64,000 bases of DNA from the NCBI RefSeq assembly GCF_000429025.1, contig NZ_KE386835.1, positions 547,634 through 611,633 of the forward strand, given 5' to 3'. The notes under the pieces were generated by a model, which saw nothing but the letters and a program-made list of their open reading frames with translations, did no database searches and was not told where the DNA came from. Below are positions 12,303 to 20,084 of the stretch, in pieces. The stretch's first letter is position 1; every line of letters starts with the position of its first letter. This DNA is from Actinospineispora spinosispora DSM 44797. GTDB taxonomy: Bacteria; Actinomycetota; Actinomycetes; Mycobacteriales; Pseudonocardiaceae. The position numbers and the translations under genes are program-made.

Positions 12303-12753
12303 GATGCGTCCTTCCGAGAACTACGCTCGTCTGGCACGCGTCGTCTCGGGCGGGTACCGTCTGGTGGCGTGATGACCCGGGCGGGAGGTCCGGATCACGC
12401 TGCAACCTGATGGCGGGCTGTTGCGACGCTGTGCCTGTGTTGTGTCAGAGCTGGTGCGGCTCAAAGCAGTGCTGCACGCTTCTCCCAGTCGGGACACGCC
12501 TAGACCAAGAATCTGAAGCCACTGTTTTCCTAGCGAGAAAACGAGCGAGTCTTCAACCCCGGACAGCCGTGCCGCGAGCATGAGGGCAGCGCAAAGAGGC
12601 AGTCTAGCCGCAAAAGCGGCCACTGTCGAGGCCGGTCACAAAGCAACCATCGTGCCACCAAGAGTGACGTGTGATGTCGCCTGAGTCAAGAGGCTCTTTG
12701 TCGGTAAGTGGTCTCTTATGGAGGACGACCGGCAGATCACCGACTCCGGAGGG
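12303..12753. other. rpoB leader and upstream region
   Basis: I find no supported gene in these 451 bases. Apart from the rpoB promoter they appear to be untranslated leader and the 3' end of the Mce-associated unit. I did not identify a known riboswitch or attenuator. Confidence 0.5.
12601..12629 (-). promoter_or_regulatory. Promoter of rpoB-rpoC
   Basis: On the minus strand TCGACA (12624-12629) and TAGACT (12601-12606) are separated by exactly 17 bases. The spacer contains a small GCCGC-TTTT-GCGGC hairpin. Transcription would start near 12594, giving a leader of about 290 bases. Its independent placement implies rpoBC need not depend on read-through from the mce genes. Confidence 0.6.
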
Positions 12754-14745
12754 TCACCTCGAGGTGACGCCCGACACCTTCCACTGACCGCCTATCTTTT
12801 GCACGGTCACGCTGAGCCGAACCTGAGCCTTCAACGGCTGACCGTTGTCCCCTTGGCGACCGATCTGGTTCACCATCATCAACAGCGTGGCACGCCGCTC
12901 GGTGAGCGACTCGACGCCCGCTTCGGCCACCGTCGAGGCCAGTGACACGTGCATCTTCTGCCCGAGCTTGCGCACCGCGGCGTAGGTCTGCTTGAACTCG
13001 TTGGCGTAGTCGCCGGTGATGAGCGCCAGTGCCTTCGGCTCGCTCTGGTCGAGGCTCTTGGAGTCGTAGGAGTAGATCGTCTGGACGGCGGAGGTGATCT
13101 CGCCCTTCACCTGTGCCGTGGCCGCCATGTCGATCAGCGCGAGGTTCGACGACGGGGTCGTGCGCGCGGCGACGGCCGCCTTGCCCTGCATCAGGTAGGC
13201 CGCACCGCCACCCAGCAGCCCCACCAGCAGCAGCACCGCAACGAGCGCCACGGGCCGCTTGGCGGCGTCCCGGGGGCTCTTCGTCTTCGAGTCCCGCACG
13301 GGGCCCAGCGCGCTCGCCACCGGCTGCGGCTTGCCACCGGGCTCGGTGATGATCGCGGCGCCGTCCGGGGTGTATGTCGGGATGAACTCGGTGCGCTCCG
13401 CCGCGGTCTCGTCGCCGAACCGGCCCATCGGGTAGGCCGGGATCAGCTCGGTGCGCTCGCCGGGGGCCTCGTCGTCGTCCGCCCGGATCGCGGCCTGTTC
13501 GCCGGTCTGCTCCTCGGCCGTGGCCTCGGTGGCGTCGTCCTCGGACTCGTCGTCCCGGAACGCCGGGATCAGCTGTGTGCGCTCCTCGGCCGCCTCGGCG
13601 GGAGCCGACGTCGTCTCCTCGTCCCGCTCCTCCCGTTCCTCGTGCTGGACCTCGGCGGCTTCGGGCCTGTCGGCCTCGGGCTCGGCGACGTCCTCGGCCT
13701 GCTCCTCCTGCTCGGCGGCCTCGGTCCGCGCGGTGGCCCACTGCTTGGGGTCCCAGTGGCCGACCACGCTGTCCTGCTCTGCGTGGTCGTCGTCCTCGGC
13801 GGGTGCCTCGGGCGCGGCGCCGTTGTGTCCGGCGAACGCCGCGTGCTCGTCGACCTCGTCGTCGTCCTCGTCGTCGAAGTCGAGGACGACGTTGTGCTGA
13901 GCGGTGTCCTCGAGCTCGTCTCGCTGCTCCGGCGCGGCGTCTTCGACGGTGTCGTCCGTCTCCGCGACCTCGTCGGCCTCCTCCGTCGCCGTGGCGACCG
14001 CCCTGGCCGGTTCCTCCGCCCGCGCACCGGGGCTGTCCCAGTCACCGTCGGCGGGCCAGCCGTCATCGGTGATGCGCGGCATGACCGTGGTCTCGACGCG
14101 CTCGTCCCGGCCCGGGTAGTCACCGAACAGCTGCGCCGCGAGCGGCGACGCCGACTCGGGCTTCTTCTCGGCCGGCTTCTCCGTCTGCTTCGTGGCGCCC
14201 GAGCTCGTGGCCGAGGGTGCCGTGTCCGGCTTCGGTGTGGCCTGCTCGGTGTCCGTGACGGCGGCCGCTCGCGGGCCAGGGCTCGGGACCCTCTTCTCCT
14301 CGGTGACCTCAGCCGCCTGAGTCGCGGTCTTGGCCTCGGGGGCAGGCGTGTCGTCACGGATCGCGCTGAACACCTGCGTCGGACGCTCGTCCGACGAGCT
14401 CACCTCGGGGGCAGCGGCCGCTTCTGGCTCGGCCTGCGCGACCTGCTCTGCCTCGGGCGCGGTGGAACGCTGCTTCTGCCGCGCGATACCGCGCCGGAGC
14501 GCCTTCGTGGCGCGGTCCCGCACCGCGGGTGCCTGAGCCGACGGCTCGTCACCACGCAGCGCCATCTCCCACTCGTCGACGACCTCGGCGTCGGCGCCGC
14601 GGGTCTCGGGGTCCGGGGTGTCCTCGGGGTCGTCGCGGTAGGCGCTGAAGACCTGGGTGGGATGTTCGTCGGACGCCGTCGGGGTGGGGTCCGGTGCGGT
14701 TGCCTTGTTGCCACGGCGAATGCTGGTGCGGCGCTGCGCGTTCAC
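12754..14745 (-). CDS. Mce-associated membrane protein with long acidic cytosolic tail
   Basis: The C-terminal 143 residues are an Mce-associated domain outside the membrane, ending QKIGGQWKVSGVTSR like the other proteins of this cluster. It is anchored by one membrane segment at 498-520. Before it lie about 495 residues of acidic, disordered, presumably cytosolic sequence unlike the short tails of its siblings. Within this tail five related motifs recur: PTQVFSAYRDD (29), PTQVFSAIRDD (122), RTQLIPAFRDD (389), RTELIPAYPMG (431) and RTEFIPTYTPD (451). A VETTVMPRITDD stretch lies at 218. They resemble Thr phosphorylation/FHA-docking sites (inference). The GTG start follows AGGAG. The gene is last of four co-directional Mce-associated genes. 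Confidence 0.8.
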   Translation of the reverse strand: MNAQRRTSIRRGNKATAPDPTPTASDEHPTQVFSAYRDDPEDTPDPETRGADAEVVDEWEMALRGDEPSAQAPAVRDRATKALRRGIARQKQRSTAPEAEQVAQAEPEAAAAPEVSSSDERPTQVFSAIRDDTPAPEAKTATQAAEVTEEKRVPSPGPRAAAVTDTEQATPKPDTAPSATSSGATKQTEKPAEKKPESASPLAAQLFGDYPGRDERVETTVMPRITDDGWPADGDWDSPGARAEEPARAVATATEEADEVAETDDTVEDAAPEQRDELEDTAQHNVVLDFDDEDDDEVDEHAAFAGHNGAAPEAPAEDDDHAEQDSVVGHWDPKQWATARTEAAEQEEQAEDVAEPEADRPEAAEVQHEEREERDEETTSAPAEAAEERTQLIPAFRDDESEDDATEATAEEQTGEQAAIRADDDEAPGERTELIPAYPMGRFGDETAAERTEFIPTYTPDGAAIITEPGGKPQPVASALGPVRDSKTKSPRDAAKRPVALVAVLLLVGLLGGGAAYLMQGKAAVAARTTPSSNLALIDMAATAQVKGEITSAVQTIYSYDSKSLDQSEPKALALITGDYANEFKQTYAAVRKLGQKMHVSLASTVAEAGVESLTERRATLLMMVNQIGRQGDNGQPLKAQVRLSVTVQKIGGQWKVSGVTSR

Positions 14746-14762
14746 AGGTCAGGGCTCCTGAC

Positions 14763-15281
14763 TCAGGCGTTGACAAGGCCGGACTTGGCGACCTTCCAAC
14801 CGGCATCGGTGCGGTTCAATGACAGCTTCACCCGCAGCTGACGGACGGTCGGCTGGCTGGCGGCGCCGGGTCCGGCCGTCGACTGCGTGACGTCTAGCGC
14901 CGCGATCGCGGTCGCGGTGCCGGACTGCGCATCCAACTCGGTCAGCGCCGCGTCGAGCACCGATGCGCTGCTGCGCGTCGGCGTCTTCTTGAGCTGGTCG
15001 AGGTACTTGTTCTGGTCCTTCTGCAGCTGCACCAGCAGCTGGCCGGTGGCGGCGGCCTGCCAGGCGCGCATCGACTGGTCGGGCTGCTGCGGGTCGACCG
15101 TCTGCAGGGTCACGACCAGCTCCCGCGCGGCCTTGAGCGCATCGGTCCTCGCCTGCGCCGTCTCGACGACGCCGGTGCTGCTGGCAGCGAACCACGAGTA
15201 CCCGAAGTAGCCGGCGGCGCCGATACCGGCGAGGGCGATCACCAGGGCCACCGAGGTGACGAGCTTCCAGGGAGCACTCAT
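14763..15281 (-). CDS. Mce-associated membrane protein
   Basis: This 172-residue protein has a short N-terminus, one membrane helix at about 7-29 and a helical plus NTF2-like outer domain ending TDAGWKVAKSGLVNA. This is the layout of Mas proteins encoded beside mce operons, which are thought to stabilise or assist the Mce complex. I place the start at MSAPWKLV (ATG 15281) because it overlaps the preceding stop as ATGA; an upstream in-frame start would add 14 residues. Confidence 0.8.
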   Translation of the reverse strand: MSAPWKLVTSVALVIALAGIGAAGYFGYSWFAASSTGVVETAQARTDALKAARELVVTLQTVDPQQPDQSMRAWQAAATGQLLVQLQKDQNKYLDQLKKTPTRSSASVLDAALTELDAQSGTATAIAALDVTQSTAGPGAASQPTVRQLRVKLSLNRTDAGWKVAKSGLVNA

Positions 15282-16096
15282 TCCGGCGTCACTCCCGAGA
15301 TCTTCCAGCGCCCGTCGATCCACAGCGCGTCGACGGCCAGGCGAGAGGACGCCGCTGTCGGCTCCTTCGCCGGGCCCTTGGTTCCGGTCTGGTCGACCAT
15401 CATCAGCAGCCGCGCCCGGTCTCCCTGCAGCTGGCTGACCGATGCGGCCTTGACGGTCGTGTTCAGCACCGTCATCTCCTTCGCCGCGCCGTCCTTGACC
15501 GGTTGGAAGGTCTTGTCGAACTCGGCGGTGAAGTCGCCGGTGATGACGGCCTTCGCGGCCGCCTCGTTCGCCGGCAGCGTCGTGTAGTTGTACGAGTAGA
15601 CGGTGACCACGGCGCTGGTCACCTGCCCGACCAGCTCCGAGGTGCGGGCTCCGTCGGCGAACGCCTGGTTGGTCAGCGGCCCCGACTCCCGCGCGGAGTA
15701 CCAGGCGACCGCGAGCAGCGTCGTCGCGGCGAGCAGCAGCACGGCGACGACCCCAAGCGCTGTCAGCACCCTGATCCGCCGCCGGTCCGGCTGCCCGGCG
15801 TCCTCAGGCTCCGGTGCCGGCTCGACCTCGACCGGCCGCTCCTCGACCGTCGGGGCGCTCACCGCACTGTCCTCGACCGGCGTGTCCTCCGTCGAGGGCC
15901 GGGACGGCTTGCTCAGCCGCATCGCACCGGACGGCTTGGTCGGGACCGGCACCGGGACCACCGAGGGCAGCGACACCGACGACGACTCGGCACCCTTACG
16001 CTGCGTCGTTCTCGACCGCTTCGCGTCCGGGGGCTTCGAGGCCGTGTCGACCGACGCCGGGTTCACCGGCGCCGCGTCATGACGACGAGAGGGCAT
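15278..16096 (-). CDS. Mce-associated membrane protein with Pro/Ser-rich tail
   Basis: The 272-residue product has a basic then proline-, serine- and acid-rich N-terminal tail of about 105 residues, a membrane helix at 110-133, and an outer domain ending DALWIDGRWKISGVTPE. It matches the Mce-associated (Mas) family by layout and by the W-K-I-S-G-V ending shared with its neighbour. The ATG at 16096 follows AAGGA at good spacing; a TTG three codons upstream is less likely. It overlaps the next gene by four bases. Confidence 0.78.
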   Translation of the reverse strand: MPSRRHDAAPVNPASVDTASKPPDAKRSRTTQRKGAESSSVSLPSVVPVPVPTKPSGAMRLSKPSRPSTEDTPVEDSAVSAPTVEERPVEVEPAPEPEDAGQPDRRRIRVLTALGVVAVLLLAATTLLAVAWYSARESGPLTNQAFADGARTSELVGQVTSAVVTVYSYNYTTLPANEAAAKAVITGDFTAEFDKTFQPVKDGAAKEMTVLNTTVKAASVSQLQGDRARLLMMVDQTGTKGPAKEPTAASSRLAVDALWIDGRWKISGVTPE

Positions 16097-16117
16097 GAGT
16101 CGCAATCCTTACGGGGG

Positions 16118-16693
16118 TCAGGATCGGATGGCGCCGGAGGCATCGGCCTTCCAGCCGGCGTCCGGCGTGCGGACCAGCTCGATCTGCAGACGCACCTGCT
16201 TGGTGTACGGGAGGCTGGGGGCTCCGTTCACCATCTGGGTCACGTTCACATCCACCGCGGCCAGGGCCGTGGCCTTACCGGCCGTGATGTCCAGGTCGGA
16301 CAGCGCGGCGTCGACCAACCGACCGGTGGTACTGACCTGAAGCTGACGAATCTGGTCGGCGTACTGCTTGCGGTTCTTCTTCAACTCGTCGAGCAACGGC
16401 CCCGTCGCCGAGGCCTCCCAGGTGTCGAGACCCTTGTCGACCGTGCTGTAGTCGAGGGTCTGCAGGTTCACCGCGATCTGCCGGGCCGCCGCGAGCGCGT
16501 CGTCCCTGCCCGCCGCGGTCTTAGCTGCCTGTCCGTGTGTGGCCGACCACCAGAGCGACCCGAACACCACGACCCCGATGAGCCCGAGCACCACGGCGAT
16601 CGCCGCGATCCTCGTGGCCAGCGTGACGCGGTCGGGTTTCGGCCCCGTCTCGGGGTCGCCTCCCGCGCGTCGGTGCGCCAGCAGTCCGCTCAT
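16118..16693 (-). CDS. Mce-associated membrane protein, first of the Mas cluster
   Basis: The 191-residue product has a short cytosolic tail, a membrane helix at 27-49 and an outer domain with an AAARQIAVNLQTLDYSTVDK segment and a TPDAGWKADASGAIRS ending, as in Mas proteins. The ATG at 16693 gives the usual size; longer readings would run into the upstream repeat element. Its ribosome-binding site is weak. It is separated from mceF by about 950 bases containing composite palindrome A, so it may need its own promoter, which I could not identify. Confidence 0.75.
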   Translation of the reverse strand: MSGLLAHRRAGGDPETGPKPDRVTLATRIAAIAVVLGLIGVVVFGSLWWSATHGQAAKTAAGRDDALAAARQIAVNLQTLDYSTVDKGLDTWEASATGPLLDELKKNRKQYADQIRQLQVSTTGRLVDAALSDLDITAGKATALAAVDVNVTQMVNGAPSLPYTKQVRLQIELVRTPDAGWKADASGAIRS

Positions 16694-16833
16694 AACGGTT
16701 GAGGGTAGAGCCGGTGCTCTGAGGGCGATTCGGTACCCCCTGTCACAGGCCGTGGTTCCGTGGTTCATCCCCCGCTGGCTCGTCAGTGTGCTCGGGGTGG
16801 GTGCAGTCGTATCCCCGCTGGCCATCGAGTGTG

Positions 16834-16946
16834 CTTGGCGTGGCCGCCCGCTATCAACCCCCGGCTGACGCCGGCCTCGCGCAGGCTCCTGGTTGCACGG
16901 GCTCGGGGGCGAGGTTTCAGGGTTGACAGCGGGCGGCCACGCCAAG
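16834..16946. repeat. 113 bp palindromic unit, A-left
   Basis: The unit begins CTTGGCGTGGCCGCCCGCT and ends with its complement AGCGGGCGGCCACGCCAAG. The interior (GCCGGCCTCGCG, then GGGGGCGAGGTTTCAGGGTT) is not symmetric. Sister units are at 17441-17553, 58313-58425 and 58838-58951. Confidence 0.9.
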
Positions 16947-17116
16947 TGCCGGCCAGGATCGCGGGGGAAGGGGAGCTCTGCGGCGCTGTTGTTGGTCACG
17001 GCTGCGCCGCGCCCTGCGGCCTCCTGGTGCGAGTGCGCCTGCTCTTGTTCCCTGCGCGGAGTGTCCCGGGTGACGTCAAGATCGCCTCACCAGTCACACC
17101 CACCCCATCGCGGCCG

Positions 17117-17186
17117 ACTTTGCACATCCACGTGCTGCGTCGCACACGTCCGGACATGTGCGACGCAGCACGTAGACGTGCAAAGT
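17117..17186. repeat. 70 bp hairpin P1, copy A
   Basis: This near-perfect palindrome runs from ACTTTGCACATCCACG to the mirrored CGTGCAAAGT, with core GCTGCGTCGCACA...TGTGCGACGCAGC. The same 70 bp hairpin occurs at 58584-58653 with paired changes. Confidence 0.9.
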
Positions 17187-17231
17187 GGCGACGACATCCC
17201 ATCTGTCACACGAGCAACACCGGGGCGACCT

Positions 17232-17293
17232 CGCAGAGGCTCACGTCGCGTCGCACATGTTGGAACATCTGCGACGCAACACGTAGCTCTGCG
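17232..17293. repeat. 62 bp hairpin P2, copy in element A
   Basis: The palindrome is bounded by CGCAGAG and CTCTGCG with core GCGTCGCACATGTTGGAACA and TCTGCGACGCAACACG. It is absent from the matching place in element B, where flanking sequence continues. A solitary sister is at 37034-37095. Confidence 0.88.
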
Positions 17294-17440
17294 AAGCGTG
17301 ACACAAGCAACCACAGAGACTCCTGGGGCTACGCGCAACGCGCGAGGGCGCAGCCCGATGCGCAAAGAAGGCGCCATCGGCCCGCCACCACCAACGGCAT
17401 GCACGCACACCACCCCCATCCCCGCGATCCTGGCCAAGCA

Positions 17441-17553
17441 CTTGGCGTGGCCGCCCGCTGTCAACCCTGAAACCTCGCCCCCGAACTACGCGCAACCACG
17501 AACCCGCGCGAGGCCGGCGAAGCCGGGGGTTGAGAGCGGGCGGCCACGCCAAG
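17441..17553. repeat. 113 bp palindromic unit, A-right (inverted)
   Basis: This is the inverted partner of 16834-16946. It is bounded by the same CTTGGCGTGGCC and GGCCACGCCAAG ends and shares the interior AACCCTGAAACCTCGCCCCC in opposite orientation. Confidence 0.9.
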
Positions 17554-17640
17554 CACACTGAAAGCCAGCGGGGACGACACCAAGCACGCTCACGAGCCAG
17601 CGGGGACCGACACCAAGGACACTGAAAAGCGGCCGGGGAC

Positions 17641-18942
17641 TCAGCTCCCGGGATTCAACCCGAACGACCCGAACGTGGCCGGAGCCCCGAGCAGCCCGGG
17701 CAGAGCAGGCATCGAGTCAGGCCCGGACGGCGACCCATGATGCCCCCCACCCCGAGCGGGCCCGAAGATCCCGGCAGCGGGCCCGTCGCTGTAGAACGCC
17801 CGGAACCAGTCCGGCGCAGGCGAAGGCTTCCCGTTCACGAACGGATAGCCGGGCTTGATTCCACGCACGTTGGTCGGCGAGTACAGCGGCTCCCGGCAGT
17901 AGGCCCGGTAGTTCACCGGCTGCGGGCTGATGTCGGTACCGGACCGCTTGTTGGTCGCCTCGTACCCCTTCGTGCACGGCGGCGGGTCGTTCAGGTTGAT
18001 CACGAAGCCGAGGTGTGCGGTGCCGTCACCGGGAAGCAGCGTCGGGATCGCGGCGGCCAGACCGGGGTAGAGCTGCAGGACCGATTGAATGCCACGCAGG
18101 TGCTTCTTCGTGATCTGGCTCAGCGTCAGGCTCTGCTTGATCGTGTCGTGCAGACCGTCACCGGACTCGTCGAGCAGCGCGGACACCTCGTGCGCGGCCT
18201 CCGGACCGGTCTCCAGCAGCCGGCGGATGTCCGGGTCGCTGTCCTTCAGCTGCTCGCTGATGTTCTTCAGGTCGCCGCTGAACGACTTGATCGGGTCCGC
18301 GAGGTCGTTCTGCGTCTGCAGAACCGTCCGCGCGTCCTTGATCAGGGCGAGCGTCTGCGGCAGGTTCGCCATCGCCGACTCGGTGAGTGAGTTGGTCGAG
18401 TCGAGCAGCAGCTGCAGCTTCGGGCCGAGGCCGTTGAACGCGATGCCCAGCTCGCTGACCGAGGTTCGCAGGTCGTCGAGCGGGACGCTCGCGGCGAGCG
18501 TGTCCAGGTTCTTCAGCACGTCCTGCACCGGCACCGGCAGCGCGACCCGGTCGGCCGGGATCGTCGCGCCGTCGCGCAGGAACGGTGCGGTGTCGCGGTT
18601 CGGGCGCAGGTCGACGTAGCGCTCGCCGACCGCCGACCGGTCCGCGACCAGTGCGTTCAGGTCGGCGGGGATGTTCGGCCCGCCGCCGTCGATCACCAGG
18701 TCGACGACCGCGCCGTTGTCGGTCAGCTCGATCGGGCCGACCTCGCCGACCTTGACGCCCCGGAACGTCACTTCGCTGCGCGGGAACAGACCGGCGGCGT
18801 CGGACACCGGCATGTGCACCGTGTACGGCTTGGCACCGATGAAGTTGAAGACGCCGAGGAAGTGTGCCCCAATGTAGACGACCAGTGCGACGGTGAGCAC
18901 CAGGAACGCCGCGGCTCTGACCATCGTCGCGCGCGTGATCAT
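17641..18942 (-). CDS. mceF: MCE family protein MceF
   Basis: This is the sixth subunit of the Mce lipid importer. It has a membrane helix at 8-29, then the MCE domain (DAAGLFPRSEVTFRGVKVGEVGPIEL), a long helical region, and a Gly/Pro-rich C-terminus. Six such proteins are thought to form a lipid-conducting tunnel across the periplasm. The ATG overlaps the mceE stop as ATGA. It closes the tightly coupled yrbEA-mceF run; element A follows at once. Confidence 0.93.
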   Translation of the reverse strand: MITRATMVRAAAFLVLTVALVVYIGAHFLGVFNFIGAKPYTVHMPVSDAAGLFPRSEVTFRGVKVGEVGPIELTDNGAVVDLVIDGGGPNIPADLNALVADRSAVGERYVDLRPNRDTAPFLRDGATIPADRVALPVPVQDVLKNLDTLAASVPLDDLRTSVSELGIAFNGLGPKLQLLLDSTNSLTESAMANLPQTLALIKDARTVLQTQNDLADPIKSFSGDLKNISEQLKDSDPDIRRLLETGPEAAHEVSALLDESGDGLHDTIKQSLTLSQITKKHLRGIQSVLQLYPGLAAAIPTLLPGDGTAHLGFVINLNDPPPCTKGYEATNKRSGTDISPQPVNYRAYCREPLYSPTNVRGIKPGYPFVNGKPSPAPDWFRAFYSDGPAAGIFGPARGGGHHGSPSGPDSMPALPGLLGAPATFGSFGLNPGS

Positions 18943-20084
18943 TTGTCGCCACCCCCGAGACCTGGCAGTTCGAGACCACCGAGCGGCGTCTTCGGCAGGG
19001 CCTTGTCCAAGGTCTGCAACGGCGCGACGGGCAGCGTCATCAGTGGATCGGTGGGCAGCTGGACCGGTGGTGTGCTCGCGTTCAGCAGGTTGTCCAGCAG
19101 GTCCTGGATGTTCAGGTCGATCGAGATCTTCAGGTTCATGTGGTCACCGCGCACCGCGCCGGTGGCGGAGTCGGTGAACGGCGGGGTGGCCAGAATCTGC
19201 AGCGACTTCGGCAGCGCGTCGCCGGACTTCGCCAGCTCACGCAACGTCGGCTGCAGCGCCCTGAGGTCGGCGACCAGGTCGTCCTGGCTGCGGTCCACCA
19301 CGTCGTTCGCCACGTCGGACAGCCGGTCGAGTGCCTTGAGCATGCCGACGAGCTGCGGGCGCTGCTCCTCCAGTACCGCGAGGCCCGGTTCGAGATCGGT
19401 CAGCACGACGTCGAGGTTGTCCTTCTGGTCGGCCAGCCGCGCGGACAGCCGGTCCACGCCGTCGAGCGCGCGGGTGATGTTGCCCTTCTGCGCGTCCAGC
19501 GTGGTGGTCAGCGTGTTCAGGTCGTTGAGCAGCGCCTTGGCGTCGCCCTCGTGACCGTTGAGCGCGGTGTTGAGCTCCTTGGAGATGCTCTGCAGCTGAC
19601 CGATGCCACCGCCGTTGAGCAGCATGGACAGGGCGCCGAAGATCTCCTCGGCCTCCGGGAACCGGTTGGTGCGCTGCACCGGGATGGTGGCCCCGTCGAC
19701 CAGCTTGCCCTGGGGCGGGCCGTCGGTCGGCTGGCCCAGCTCGATGTACTTCTCACCGAGCAGTGTCGTCTGCTTGAGCTGCGCGTCGGCGTTCGCCGGC
19801 AGCGCGACCCCGCCGTTGATCTGCAGGTGCACGTTCGCCAGCCAGGTCTTCGGGTCCAGGTCGATGTCCTTCACCTGGCCGACCGAGACGTTGTTGACCT
19901 TGACGCTGGACTGCGGCACCAGGTCGAGCACGTCGCGCATCTGCACGGTGATCTGGTACGGGCTCGACCCCAGGTCGGCACCGCCGGGCAACGGGATGCC
20001 CTGCAGCGTGATCGATCCGCACCCGGAGAGCAGCCCGGCCGACAGGCCGACTGCCACGACCTTGGTGGCCACGCGGCGGTTCAT
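18939..20084 (-). CDS. mceE: MCE family lipoprotein MceE (LprK-like)
   Basis: The fifth Mce subunit is a lipoprotein. The signal peptide MNRRVATKVVAVGLSAGLLS is followed by the lipobox cysteine C22 (LLSGC). The MCE domain includes MRDVLDLVPQSSVKVNNVSV and is followed by long helices. It has 381 residues from the ATG at 20084, which overlaps the mceD stop by four bases. A longer in-frame reading exists but would bury the signal peptide. It is equivalent by position and lipobox to mycobacterial LprK-type subunits. Confidence 0.94.
   Translation of the reverse strand: MNRRVATKVVAVGLSAGLLSGCGSITLQGIPLPGGADLGSSPYQITVQMRDVLDLVPQSSVKVNNVSVGQVKDIDLDPKTWLANVHLQINGGVALPANADAQLKQTTLLGEKYIELGQPTDGPPQGKLVDGATIPVQRTNRFPEAEEIFGALSMLLNGGGIGQLQSISKELNTALNGHEGDAKALLNDLNTLTTTLDAQKGNITRALDGVDRLSARLADQKDNLDVVLTDLEPGLAVLEEQRPQLVGMLKALDRLSDVANDVVDRSQDDLVADLRALQPTLRELAKSGDALPKSLQILATPPFTDSATGAVRGDHMNLKISIDLNIQDLLDNLLNASTPPVQLPTDPLMTLPVAPLQTLDKALPKTPLGGLELPGLGGGDK

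Larger units (their letters stand above)
16812..17574. repeat. Giant composite palindrome, copy A
   Basis: This non-coding element starts TCCCCGCTGGCC and ends in the complementary GGCCAGCGGGGA-like sequence GCCAGCGGGGA. Each arm holds a 113 bp palindrome (16834-16946 and 17441-17553) bounded by CTTGGCGTGGCCGCCCGCT and its complement, and the two arms are inverted copies of each other. The centre carries a 70 bp hairpin (17117-17186) and a 62 bp hairpin (17232-17293). Copy B is at 58292-58972. It sits between mceF and the Mas genes. Degenerate tandem GCCAGCGGGGAC units continue to about 17630. Confidence 0.9.

Noticed and set aside
12949..14841. A 630-codon plus-strand frame opposite the acidic Mce-associated protein
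   Set aside because: Gly/Arg/Leu-rich antisense of an Asp/Glu/Ala-rich coding region; no start context or homology.
16760..17561. Overlapping open frames in element A, and the like in element B
   Set aside because: Their predicted peptides come from translating palindromes (for example HLAWPPAVNPETSPP and its mirror) on both strands and recur wherever the repeat occurs, so they reflect DNA structure.
16812..17574. CRISPR array
   Set aside because: Repeated units are palindromic and inverted relative to each other, without regular short spacers, and no cas genes are present.
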